From: Mycobacterium sp.
Lineage (GTDB): Bacteria > Actinomycetota > Actinomycetes > Mycobacteriales > Mycobacteriaceae
NCBI GenBank assembly: GCA_025965975.1
Contig: JAOPVX010000020.1
Location: 1-59,361, forward strand
Direction: 5' to 3'
DNA length: 59,361 bases
Below, in pieces: positions 1-8,062 of this stretch. The notes below the pieces were generated by a model that did no database searches, was not told the origin of the DNA, and saw only the letters and a list, made by a program, of their open reading frames with translations. Each line of letters opens with the position of its first letter. The stretch's first letter is position 1. The position numbers and the translations under genes were made by a program.

Positions 1-363
1 ATTGTCGGCGGACCGGCAAGCACATTTCGGAGTTCCCCTCCGCCCAACAGTGCGCCACCGCTGCATGGACCGATCGTATCGGGCGGCGACGCCGCGACAC
101 GATGTCCGAATCCCGCGTGTTCGCCCAAGAACCGACTAACTCCGGTGACGTTTCATCGGCCAGAGCTCCCGTCCACTGCATCACAAGGGTGGTGGGTCGT
201 CGCCGCCGGCGGCTGGTGGTGGTGGTGCGGGGCCGACGTACGCGGCCTCGCGAGCGGTGGCGGCCGGGCAGAGCGTCGCGGGCTTCGCGGGCTCGGTGGT
301 TGCGGCGGCATTTGGTCGCGATCGAGGACTTCGTATCACCCGAGATTCTTGCCGACGTGTTTC

Positions 364-377
364 TGACTATCTCGTCA
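364..377. promoter_or_regulatory. Distal copy of the TTCTGAC-type operator motif
   Basis: TGACTATCTCGTCA, preceded by TTC, matches the promoter-proximal copy at 519-532 in all but two positions. It lies 171 bp before the start of the first acyl-CoA dehydrogenase gene. It could be an auxiliary operator or a duplicated promoter remnant. Function is inferred from recurrence only. Confidence 0.4.
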
Positions 378-516
378 CCACTGACGCAGGAATCCCGCGA
401 CCGGTTTGGTGGAAGTCGATGGCCGATCTTGCCATGGGTGGCATGATCCCCCCTGCGGCTGGATGGCGAGCCACTGATCGTCGGGGTGCGATCCATCGTC
501 GGGCTGGAGCTTTATT

Positions 517-540
517 TCTGACTATCGTGTCACTTATACT
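517..540 (+). promoter_or_regulatory. Promoter/operator of the 0.5-4.7 kb operon
   Basis: TTCTGACTATCGTGTCAC is a quasi-palindrome (TGAC-N6-GTCA) followed by TATACT at 535-540, a plausible -10 hexamer, only 8 bp before the ATG. The short spacing suggests a leaderless or nearly leaderless transcript. The same motif recurs at 16546, 16636 and 21272 before other operons of this island, so a shared TetR-family repressor is likely. Confidence 0.5.
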
Positions 541-548
541 CACTCGCT

Positions 549-1721
549 ATGGACCTGGATTTCACGCCGGATCAGGAGCAGTTCCGTGACCGGGTCCGCA
601 CCTGGCTCGACGAGAACAAGCCGACCGAACCACGACCGCGCGACGACGCCGCCATGCGTGAGTACGACCTGGCCTGGCAGCGCTCCCAGTGGGAGGGTGG
701 CTGGGCAGGCATCGCCTGGCCGACGGAGTACGGCGGCAAGGGGCTGACCCTGCTGCAGCAATTGATCTGGTACGAGGAATACGCGGCGCGGGGCTTTCCC
801 GGTATCGACGCGTGTTTCGTCGGGCTGTCGCACGCCGGGCCGACCCTGATCACCCGGGCCACCGACGACCAGAAGTCGTTTCACCTCCCGAAAATCCTGC
901 GGGGCGAGGTCATCTGGTGTCAGGGCTTCTCCGAACCCGAAGCGGGGTCGGACCTGGCCGCGCTGCGCACCAAGGCGGTGATCGACGGCGACGAGCTGGT
1001 GGTGTCGGGGCAGAAGCTGTGGACGAGCTTCGCCACCGTCGCCGACTACCAGGAGTTGTTGGTGCGCACCGACAGCAGCGGCAGCAAGCACACCGGAATC
1101 ACCTGGGTCATCTGCGACATGACGGCGCCAGGTATCGAGGTGCGCCCGATCGAGACCATCGAGGGCGGTTCGGAGTTCTGCGAGGTGTTCTACGACAACG
1201 TCCGCATTCCGATGTCGAATGTGGTGGGCGCCCTCGGCGAGGGCTGGTCGGTAGCGATGGCGACGCTGTCGTTCGAGCGGGGCACCGCGTTCACCGCACA
1301 TCAGGTGCGGCTGGCCAAGACCATCGAGGACCTGATCGATTACGCCCGTGATCACGTCGGCCCCGACGGCCGTCGGCCCGCGATCGCCGACGATGAAATC
1401 GCCAGGCGGCTGGCCAGGGCGCGCGCCTCGGTCGCGTCGCTGCGTGCATTGACCTACACCAACATCTGCGAGGCGATGAAGACCGAGACGCCTGGCCCGC
1501 GCGGCTCGATCGTGAAGCTGATGTACGCCGAACTGGCCAAGGAGATCGGCAAGCTCGCGATCGATGTCGTCGGTCCGGCCGCAATCCGACGGTCGTCGCG
1601 GTGGGACGCCGAAGGCTGGGTGGGCTATTACTACTACGCCTTCTCGCAGGCCATCGCCGGCGGAACATCGGAGATCCAGCGCAACATCATCGGCGAACGC
1701 GTGTTGGGCCTGCCGCGATGA
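549..1721 (+). CDS. Acyl-CoA dehydrogenase (FadE-like), first subunit of a pair
   Basis: This 390-residue protein has the usual acyl-CoA dehydrogenase length and order: N-terminal helical domain, the FAD-contacting stretch WCQGFSEPEAGSD at residues 123-135, and the C-terminal signature GGTSEIQRNIIGERVLGLPR ending the protein. It would oxidise an acyl-CoA to the 2,3-enoyl-CoA using FAD in the cytoplasm. The next gene, 12 bp on, encodes a shorter and more divergent acyl-CoA dehydrogenase. In mycobacterial steroid side-chain degradation such adjacent pairs form alpha2beta2 enzymes, and I infer the same here. The ATG lies just after the 517-540 promoter motif. The true substrate is unknown. Confidence 0.9.
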   Translation: MDLDFTPDQEQFRDRVRTWLDENKPTEPRPRDDAAMREYDLAWQRSQWEGGWAGIAWPTEYGGKGLTLLQQLIWYEEYAARGFPGIDACFVGLSHAGPTLITRATDDQKSFHLPKILRGEVIWCQGFSEPEAGSDLAALRTKAVIDGDELVVSGQKLWTSFATVADYQELLVRTDSSGSKHTGITWVICDMTAPGIEVRPIETIEGGSEFCEVFYDNVRIPMSNVVGALGEGWSVAMATLSFERGTAFTAHQVRLAKTIEDLIDYARDHVGPDGRRPAIADDEIARRLARARASVASLRALTYTNICEAMKTETPGPRGSIVKLMYAELAKEIGKLAIDVVGPAAIRRSSRWDAEGWVGYYYYAFSQAIAGGTSEIQRNIIGERVLGLPR

Positions 1722-1733
1722 GAGGAGACGGTC

Positions 1734-2756
1734 GTGGATCTGCTGCCAGGGCCTGAACAGCTCGAACTCGTCTCGGCCGCAGGCCAGTTCCTCGCTGAAC
1801 GGATGCCGATCGAGCGCATCCGCGCCGACCGCGACGCGCAATCGTCGGTGCCGCAACAAATCTGGCAGCAGGGCGCCGAGCTGGGTCTGCTGACATTGGG
1901 CCTGCCGGAAGAGTTCGGCGGTTCGGGCCGGCCCTTCGACGACGAGGTGCTGCTGCACATCGAACTGGGCAGGCGGCTCGCGCCGGGACCGTTCCTCGCA
2001 GCCACCCTGGCCGCGCGGGTCGCCGCGAAATGCGGCGATCGAGCGCTCGCCGGCCAGATCGGTTCGGGGGAAGCGCTCGTCACGCTGGCGGTGTTGCGCG
2101 GCCACGGAGAGGTCCGCCCGATCAAGGGCACCTTCGACCTGTTCGATCATGACGGCGCTCGGTATGCGCTCGTGGTGGGGCGCGGGGGCGCCGCGCTGGC
2201 AGACATCGCCTCGTTCGGTCGGTCCGTTGCCGTCGAATCGGTCGATCCCGGAATTCGGATGGCAACGGCCACTGTGCAATCCGCAGAACCGGTGCATTGG
2301 CTGTCGGCCGACGAGGAATGGATCTGGGGCCGCGCGGTGGCGTTGTCGGCGGCGTTTCTCACCGGCCTTGCGTCGGCTGCCGCGGCCCTGGCGACCGAAT
2401 ACGCAAAGACACGAGTGCAGTTCGGCAAGCCGATCGGTGTGCACCAGGCCATCAAACACGCCTGTGTGAACATGGAAATCGGGGCGCAAGCCGCGCAGGC
2501 GCAGACGTTGTTCGCGGCGATCACACTGGAATCCGGCCGGGCCGACGCATTGGGGCAGCTGCTTTCCGCCATGGCGGTTGCCGGGTCGGCGGCCGTCGAC
2601 AATGCCGCCGCGGGGATCCACGTGTTCGGTGGAATGGGATACACCTTCGAAAGCGACATGCACCTGTACCTCAAACGCGCGCATGTGTTTCGGCACCTGT
2701 TGATCGAACCCGCCGAGGTGCTGGCCGAGCTGCTGGCACAGGACCGCGCACAGTGA
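1734..2756 (+). CDS. Acyl-CoA dehydrogenase (FadE-like), second subunit of a pair
   Basis: A 340-residue protein, short for the family. It keeps the YAKTRVQFGKPIG helix at about residue 222 and a GGMGYTFESDMHLY segment near residue 300, both typical of the partner (beta-type) subunit of heteromeric acyl-CoA dehydrogenases. It lacks the GGTSEIQRN ending of its neighbour, which fits division of labour within one complex. The start is GTG, with AGAGGAG just upstream. Its stop overlaps the GTG of the next gene (GTGA), so translation is probably coupled. Subunit pairing is inferred from context. Confidence 0.85.
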   Translation: MDLLPGPEQLELVSAAGQFLAERMPIERIRADRDAQSSVPQQIWQQGAELGLLTLGLPEEFGGSGRPFDDEVLLHIELGRRLAPGPFLAATLAARVAAKCGDRALAGQIGSGEALVTLAVLRGHGEVRPIKGTFDLFDHDGARYALVVGRGGAALADIASFGRSVAVESVDPGIRMATATVQSAEPVHWLSADEEWIWGRAVALSAAFLTGLASAAAALATEYAKTRVQFGKPIGVHQAIKHACVNMEIGAQAAQAQTLFAAITLESGRADALGQLLSAMAVAGSAAVDNAAAGIHVFGGMGYTFESDMHLYLKRAHVFRHLLIEPAEVLAELLAQDRAQ

Positions 2757-3904
2757 GCGGCGCGATCGCCATTGCCGGCGTGGCACTCTCGGATGTCGGC
2801 CGCGTCGACGACAAAGGTCCCTATGAGCTGATGGCTCAGGCCAGCCGTCGGGCGCTGGCCGAAGCCGGTCTCTCGCCCGCCGACGTCGACGGATTGGCGT
2901 CGACCGGACAAGGCACCCTGCCCCCAGTCGACGTGGGTGAGTATCTGGGACTGCGGCCCCGGTGGGTGGACTCGACCGCGGTCGGCGGCGCGTCATGGGA
3001 GGTGATGGCCTCGCACGCGGCCGACGCGATCACCGCCGAGCACGCAGATGTCGTCCTACTGACCTACGGCTCGACCGCCCGAGCCGACCTCAAGAAGGGC
3101 TTGCGCGGTGCCAACATCAATTGGGGCGCGCGCGGGCCGCTGCAGTGGGAGGCGCCCTACGGGCACACCCTGATCTCGAAGTACGCGATGGCGGCGCGTC
3201 GGCACATGCACCAGTACGGCACCACCATCGAGCAACTCGCCGAGGTCGCGGTGAGCGCGCGGTTCAACGCCGCGGACAATCCGGACGCGTACTACCGGGA
3301 CCCGATCTCGATCGATGACGTCCTGAACGGACCGATGATCGCCGACCCGTTCACCAAGCTGCACTGCTGCATTCGCAGCGACGGCGGTGCGGCGGTTGTG
3401 CTCGTCAACGCCGACAGGGTGAGGGATCTGCGATCGCGGCCGGTGTGGGTGCTTGGCGCGGCCGAGACCACCTCGCACATGTTGACCTCGCAGTGGGACG
3501 ACATGACGGTCGGACCCGCGGCGGTGAGCGGCCCGCTGGCGTTCGCGCGTGCCGGGGTGCGGCCCGCCGACGTCGATGTGGCCGAGTTGTACGACGCGTT
3601 CACCTACATGCTGCTGCTCACGCTCGAGGACCTCGGCTTCTGTCCCAAGGGGGAGGGCGGCCGGTTTGTCGAGAAGGGCTCGCTTCGCCTGGGGGGTGAA
3701 CTGCCCACCAACACCGACGGCGGCGGCCTTTCGGCATGTCACCCGGGCCAGCGCGGGCTGTTCCTGCTCGTCGAGGCGGTGCGTCAGCTGCGTGGGGAGT
3801 GCGGACCGCGGCAGGTGCCCGACGCGAAGATCGCCTGCGTCAGCGGAACCGGCGGCTGGTTCTGCTCAAGCGGCACAATGATTCTCGGCGTGGAAGAACC
3901 GTAG
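2753..3904 (+). CDS. Thiolase-fold lipid-transfer-type protein (Ltp/SCPx-like)
   Basis: 383 residues, GTG start overlapping the upstream stop. The fold is a thiolase without the classical active-site motifs. Where thiolases have NEAF this protein has ELYDAFTYM, and near the C-terminus it has NTDGGGLSACHPG. These are features of the Ltp/SCP-x subfamily, whose characterised actinobacterial members cleave beta-hydroxy- or beta-keto-acyl-CoAs. The other two Ltp-like proteins of this window carry an NxHGG...LSE version at the same place, so this one belongs to a separate branch. Unlike those two it has no DUF35 gene directly after it. It may perform thiolysis or retro-aldol cleavage of the product of the two dehydrogenases upstream. 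Confidence 0.8.
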   Translation: MSGAIAIAGVALSDVGRVDDKGPYELMAQASRRALAEAGLSPADVDGLASTGQGTLPPVDVGEYLGLRPRWVDSTAVGGASWEVMASHAADAITAEHADVVLLTYGSTARADLKKGLRGANINWGARGPLQWEAPYGHTLISKYAMAARRHMHQYGTTIEQLAEVAVSARFNAADNPDAYYRDPISIDDVLNGPMIADPFTKLHCCIRSDGGAAVVLVNADRVRDLRSRPVWVLGAAETTSHMLTSQWDDMTVGPAAVSGPLAFARAGVRPADVDVAELYDAFTYMLLLTLEDLGFCPKGEGGRFVEKGSLRLGGELPTNTDGGGLSACHPGQRGLFLLVEAVRQLRGECGPRQVPDAKIACVSGTGGWFCSSGTMILGVEEP

Positions 3905-3924
3905 ATGTCAGACAGGAGCGATTC

Positions 3925-4740
3925 ATGGGAAATCTGGAAGGACGCGTTGCGTTCATCACGGGCGCTGCCCGCGGGCAGGGTCGTGCCCACGCGGTCCGGC
4001 TTGCCGCCGAGGGCGCAGACATCATCGCGCTCGACATCTGCCGCGACATCGACACGATGGACTACCCGAACGCCACCGCGGATGAGCTCGACGAAACGGT
4101 GAAGCTCGTCGAGAACGAGGGGCGCCGAATCATCGCGCATCAGGCCGACGTTCGCGACGCCGACGCTCTCGAGCAGATCGTGCGCGACGGCGTCAAGGAA
4201 CTCGGCCGCCTCGACATCGTCATCGCCAACGCCGGGATTATTCGGCTGGGCGACGGTGGCGACCGCCGCCAGGTCTTCCGGGACATCATCGACGTCAACC
4301 TGATCGGCGTGTGGAACACCGTGGAGGCGGCCATCCCCGCACTGATCGATGGTGGCCGCGGCGGATCCATCGTGCTCACCAGTTCGAGCGCGGGCCTGAA
4401 GGGCACCGGAACCGACCGGGCGGGCGGCCAGGCCTACACCGCGGCCAAACGTGGCCTGGTGGGTTTGATGCAGGTGTGGGCGAACCACCTGGCGCTGTAC
4501 TCGATTCGCGTCAACACGATCCACCCGACCGGGGTGGCCACCGGCATGGTGATGAACGAGGCGATGGCGGCGCTGGTGGCCGCCGAGGACGTCGCGGTGA
4601 CGGCGATGCAGAACGCGTTGCCGATCCCGGTGCTGATGCCCGAGGACATCGCCGGTGCGGTCGCCTTCCTGGTGTCCGACGAGGCGAAGTTCATCACCGG
4701 TACGGCATGGCCACTCGATGCTGGCTTCGCCGTGCGATAG
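3925..4740 (+). CDS. Short-chain dehydrogenase, mycofactocin-coupled type
   Basis: 271 residues, ATG preceded by CAGGAGCG. The N-terminus has the Rossmann motif TGAARGQGRAH at about residues 12-22. After strand 2 there is a longer-than-usual insertion (ICRDIDTMDYPNATADELDE), a hallmark of SDRs that hold NAD non-exchangeably and pass electrons to mycofactocin. The NAG motif and YTAAKRG active site (Tyr, Lys) are present. It would oxidise a secondary alcohol or hydroxyacyl-CoA. It is the fourth gene of the operon starting at 549. The mycofactocin link comes from family resemblance; no mycofactocin genes are in the window. Confidence 0.85.
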   Translation: MGNLEGRVAFITGAARGQGRAHAVRLAAEGADIIALDICRDIDTMDYPNATADELDETVKLVENEGRRIIAHQADVRDADALEQIVRDGVKELGRLDIVIANAGIIRLGDGGDRRQVFRDIIDVNLIGVWNTVEAAIPALIDGGRGGSIVLTSSSAGLKGTGTDRAGGQAYTAAKRGLVGLMQVWANHLALYSIRVNTIHPTGVATGMVMNEAMAALVAAEDVAVTAMQNALPIPVLMPEDIAGAVAFLVSDEAKFITGTAWPLDAGFAVR

Positions 4741-4746
4741 CAGAAC

Positions 4747-4762
4747 TAATGGATTGACATTA
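4747..4762. promoter_or_regulatory. Candidate TetR operator TAATG-N6-CATTA
   Basis: TAATGGATTGACATTA is an inverted repeat with 5-bp arms, overlapping a TTGACA hexamer (4754-4759) that could be a -35 box, 74 bp before the CoA-transferase gene. A closely matching element (TAATG-N6-TATTA) lies at 7981-7996 beside the TetR gene of this cluster, suggesting one repressor for both sites. Confidence 0.45.
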
Positions 4763-4835
4763 ATCTTGACGACTGCCAAGCTGGCGTGGCGCGCGTCACA
4801 GCGCCGCAAGTCGTCGGATTCTGCGAGGAGCACTG

Positions 4836-7286
4836 ATGGCGTCAGCCGCATCCGAAGGTCCGCTCACCGGTGTGGTGGTCGTGGACCTGTCCACAACGCT
4901 GCCGGGTGCGCAGGCAACGCAGTTCCTCGCCGACTGCGGCGCCGACGTCATCATGGTCGAGCCGCCGGACGGCAGCCCACTGCGACAACTGGCGGGTTGG
5001 CCCGCGCTACTGCGCGGCAAGCGCAGCGTCACCCTGGATCTCCACGACGACGCCGATCTCGACCGACTGCGCGCGCTGCTGCGCCGCGCCGATGTCATGG
5101 TCAACACGCTGCGGCCCGCCGCCGCCCAGCGTCTTGGCCTCACTCACGAGGTGCTGGCCGAGCGGTATCCGCGACTCGTGGTCGGCGCCATCACCGGTTG
5201 GGGGTCGACCGGTCCCTGGCGCAACTACAAGGGGTGGGAAGCGCTGGTGATGGCGAAGACCGGCGTCATGCACGAGAAGCGCGGGCTGACAGCGCGTCCT
5301 GGGCCGGCGTTCATCACCGCACCGTATGCGTCCTGGGGCGCGTCTCACGCTGCGGTGCAGGGCATCCTGGCCGCGCTGCTCGAGCGGGAGTCCAGCGGCC
5401 GCGGCCAGATCGTGGAGACCAATCTGGTCACCGGCATGGGCTCGATGGACCCGTACAACTGGTTCTACGAGATGGTGCTGGAGCGCTATCCGGGGGCCTA
5501 CGAGCCGATGGATGCCGCCTACGACGACGAGGGGCGCCCCCAGGCGTACCTCATCTACGCGCTGCTTGTGGCACCGACGAAGGACGGCCGGTGGCTGCAG
5601 TTCGCCCAGGTGTCTGCGCGGCTGATCGGTGCCTGGCTGACCGAACTCGACCTGATGGGCGAGATCGCCAACCCGAAATGGCAGGGCTTCCCGATGCTGC
5701 CGACTCCGGAGCTGCGCACCGAGTGGTGGGACTTGATGCTCGAGCGGGTGCGTGCCCGCACCCTCGCCGAATGGCAGCGGGCGATGGAGGACAACAAGGA
5801 TCTCAGCGGTGAGCTGTTGCGCAGTCCGGACGACTCACTGGACCACCCGCAGACGGTGCACGACGGACGTACCGTCACGGTGATGGACCCCGATCTGGGT
5901 CCCGTGCGGCAGCCGTCGACCCTGATTCACGCCGACGGCAAACCGTTGACCACGCTGCGGCCCGCGCCGCGACTCGGCGAGCACAACGGCTCGGTGAGCT
6001 TCGACGGGCCGACGGGTGCGACGTCGTCCCCGCAGGACCCGGCGCCCAACGCGCCCCCACTTACGGGATTGACCGTGCTGGAGTTCGGCAGCATGTTCGC
6101 CGGGCCCTACGGCGCCACTCTGCTGGCCGACCTCGGTGCGCGCGTGATCAAGGTGGAACCGCTGCAGGGCGACAACATCCGCACCCTGGTGGCCTTCCCC
6201 GAAGCCGGCGGGGGAAAGGTGTTGCAGGGCAAGGAAAGCGTCGCCGTCGACTTCACCAAGCCCGAAGGGCTCGAGCTGGTCTACGAGCTCGCCAAGCGCT
6301 CCGATGTTGTGCTGCAGTGTTTCCGCGGCAAGGCGGCCGAGCGGGCCAAGATCGACGAGGCGTCACTGCGGGCCGTCAATCCCAATCTCGCATTCGTGAC
6401 CACGTCCGGCTACGGCGTCGACGGACCGTTTTCGCACCGCGCCGCGTATGCACCCTCCATCGGCGCGGCGTCCGGCCTGTCGTTGATCGACAGCCAAGAC
6501 GGCGGCCAGGCGCCCGCCGACCTGGACGACACGCACCGCAGAGCCGTGAGGCTGCACGCGGGTGGCGCGGTGCCCGCCGTGCAATCCGACGGGATCGCCG
6601 CGCACGGTGTCGGCTCGGCGTTGATGGTCGCCCTTTACGCGCAGCGCCGCGGCATCAAGCTGCCGAACCTGGTCACCACGATGCTGGGCACCGTGCAGCA
6701 GGCGCTGGTACCGCACAACACGGGTTACGCGGGCCGACCGGAGATCAAGGCGGGCGACGACTCGTTCTTCGGTCTGAATGCGCTCTACCGGATGTACCGC
6801 GCGGCCGACGGTTTCGTGTTCCTTGCCGCGCCGCTGCCACACGAGTGGCCGGCACTGGCGAAGGCCACGGCACCGTACGTTGACCTGCACGCCGACGAAC
6901 GATTCGCCACCGCCGAATCGCGGGCGCAACACGACGACGCACTCACCGGGGCATTGACTCCGGTGTTCGCGACGAAGACCAAGGTGGCGTGGGAAGCCGA
7001 AATGACCGCACAGGATGTCGGATGCGTCGAGGTGGTGGAACGCAACTCCGAACTGGTGCTGCAGACCGACCCCTACTTCGAGGCCGGGTATTCGGTGCAG
7101 GCGTACAGCCCGATCTTCGAGGAGCATCGCCGGCTGGCCCCGTTGTGCCGGTTCTCCCGATCGCGCTCCAAGGCCGAGGCGGGCTGCACGATCGGCCAGC
7201 ACACCGATGCGGTGCTGCGCGAGATCGGGCTCGACGACGACAAGATCGCCGACCTGCGCTCACGCGAAATCGTCGGCGGCAGTTAG
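4836..7286 (+). CDS. Double-length CaiB/BaiF family III CoA-transferase
   Basis: 816 residues, twice the normal size, with two family III CoA-transferase domains in tandem (about 9-390 and 405-810). Each begins with a Rossmann-like segment: LSTTLPGAQATQFLADCGAD, then EFGSMFAGPYGATLLADLGA. Family III enzymes move CoA between carboxylic acids through an aspartyl-CoA intermediate. The second half has an Asp at residue 585 (QSDGIAAHG) where the nucleophile is expected; the first half has ASWGASHAA at the matching place and seems to lack it. The protein may work as an intramolecular heterodimer with one active half. It probably activates or deactivates a pathway acid. Its stop overlaps the stop of the convergent TetR gene. 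Confidence 0.88.
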   Translation: MASAASEGPLTGVVVVDLSTTLPGAQATQFLADCGADVIMVEPPDGSPLRQLAGWPALLRGKRSVTLDLHDDADLDRLRALLRRADVMVNTLRPAAAQRLGLTHEVLAERYPRLVVGAITGWGSTGPWRNYKGWEALVMAKTGVMHEKRGLTARPGPAFITAPYASWGASHAAVQGILAALLERESSGRGQIVETNLVTGMGSMDPYNWFYEMVLERYPGAYEPMDAAYDDEGRPQAYLIYALLVAPTKDGRWLQFAQVSARLIGAWLTELDLMGEIANPKWQGFPMLPTPELRTEWWDLMLERVRARTLAEWQRAMEDNKDLSGELLRSPDDSLDHPQTVHDGRTVTVMDPDLGPVRQPSTLIHADGKPLTTLRPAPRLGEHNGSVSFDGPTGATSSPQDPAPNAPPLTGLTVLEFGSMFAGPYGATLLADLGARVIKVEPLQGDNIRTLVAFPEAGGGKVLQGKESVAVDFTKPEGLELVYELAKRSDVVLQCFRGKAAERAKIDEASLRAVNPNLAFVTTSGYGVDGPFSHRAAYAPSIGAASGLSLIDSQDGGQAPADLDDTHRRAVRLHAGGAVPAVQSDGIAAHGVGSALMVALYAQRRGIKLPNLVTTMLGTVQQALVPHNTGYAGRPEIKAGDDSFFGLNALYRMYRAADGFVFLAAPLPHEWPALAKATAPYVDLHADERFATAESRAQHDDALTGALTPVFATKTKVAWEAEMTAQDVGCVEVVERNSELVLQTDPYFEAGYSVQAYSPIFEEHRRLAPLCRFSRSRSKAEAGCTIGQHTDAVLREIGLDDDKIADLRSREIVGGS

Positions 7287-7969
7287 TCGTTGGGCGACTC
7301 GGACATCAGCGCGCGGGTCTCGTAGGACACCGGCGCGGTCAACATGCCGACCCAGGTGTCGACGTAGTTGTGCAGCTGCGCCTCGCTCATGCCGCGACCC
7401 GACCGGGCTGCCGCAGCCAGAACGCTGATCAGGCCGATGTAGAGCTGGAAGGTGCGGCCGCGGCGGATCCGTTCGGGCAGGTCCTGAAGCGCGGCGTCGA
7501 CGAGCTCCTCCAACCGCTCCTGCGTCCACTCGTCCTCGAGATGATCCGGCCAGTAGTCGACGCGGGCCCGCGGGTCCTCGCTCAGCCGGGCCAGGAACGG
7601 CACGAACATCTCGCCTGCCGCGATGCTGTTGGCCAGCGGCCGCACCAGCAGCCACACCACCGCGCGTGGATCCGCTTCCTTGCCCTCGTCGCGCATGCGG
7701 GCCAACATCTCCTGCCGATCCGTGCCAAGACCGCGCTGGCGGTAGGCGATCAGCGACCGGATCAGGCCGTCGCGGGAGCCGAAGTGATACCGGATCACCG
7801 ACGTGTTCGACTGGCCGGCCGCCTGCTGAATCTCGCTCAGCGTGACGGCTTCGATGCCTTTGGTGGCGAAGAGGCGCTCGGCCACTTCCATCAGCATCAC
7901 GCGAGTCGATTCGCCAGAAGAATTGCGCCGACGCGCGACAGCGGGCACCTCGGTCTCGACGTTCACCAT
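7283..7969 (-). CDS. TetR/AcrR-family repressor
   Basis: 228 residues. The helix-turn-helix is at about residues 43-70 (TLSEIQQAAGQSNTSVIRYHF), followed by an all-helical ligand domain without recognisable family signature. It is divergent from the amidohydrolase gene, and a palindrome in their shared promoter lies only about 11 bp from its start, as expected for autoregulation. The same type of palindrome precedes the CoA-transferase gene. It overlaps the end of that gene by 4 bp, tail to tail. The ligand is unknown; a CoA ester or pathway intermediate would be usual. Confidence 0.88.
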   Translation of the reverse strand: MVNVETEVPAVARRRNSSGESTRVMLMEVAERLFATKGIEAVTLSEIQQAAGQSNTSVIRYHFGSRDGLIRSLIAYRQRGLGTDRQEMLARMRDEGKEADPRAVVWLLVRPLANSIAAGEMFVPFLARLSEDPRARVDYWPDHLEDEWTQERLEELVDAALQDLPERIRRGRTFQLYIGLISVLAAAARSGRGMSEAQLHNYVDTWVGMLTAPVSYETRALMSESPND

Positions 7970-7980
7970 CCGGCCAATAG

Positions 7981-7996
7981 TAATGTAGTTCTATTA
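7981..7996. promoter_or_regulatory. Candidate TetR operator in a divergent promoter
   Basis: TAATGTAGTTCTATTA lies between the TetR gene and the amidohydrolase gene. It sits within a wider inverted repeat AATAG-N10-CTATT (7976-7995). It resembles the 4747-4762 element. The position fits control of both divergent genes. Confidence 0.5.
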
Positions 7997-8062
7997 GAAA
8001 ATCTGGACTTCGGGACATCGGCCTGTCATGCTCGTTGGAGCAGGACAGCCACGGGAGGACGA

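Larger units (their letters stand above)
1..548. other. No convincing gene; upstream region of the first operon
   Basis: Only short, low-complexity reading frames rich in Gly, Arg and Trp occur here on either strand, with no recognisable domain and no plausible ribosome binding site. The stretch carries two copies of a quasi-palindrome (TGAC-N6-GTCA) at 364-377 and 519-532; the second sits directly before the first gene. The rest may be a decayed gene or plain intergenic DNA. Nothing else was recognised. Confidence 0.5.

Noticed and set aside
2297-2752. Longer start for the first Ltp-like protein
   Set aside because: The extension overlaps the well-conserved end of the acyl-CoA dehydrogenase gene; the GTG at 2753 gives the usual coupled overlap and family length.
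540-2996. An 818-codon open frame on the minus strand
   Set aside because: It is antisense to two clear acyl-CoA dehydrogenase genes, has an Arg/His-rich composition typical of shadow frames in high-GC DNA and shows no domain pattern.
6989-8062. Upstream extension of the amidohydrolase frame
   Set aside because: The frame stays open across the TetR gene on the other strand, but the conserved protein starts at ATG 8063 with a good ribosome site.
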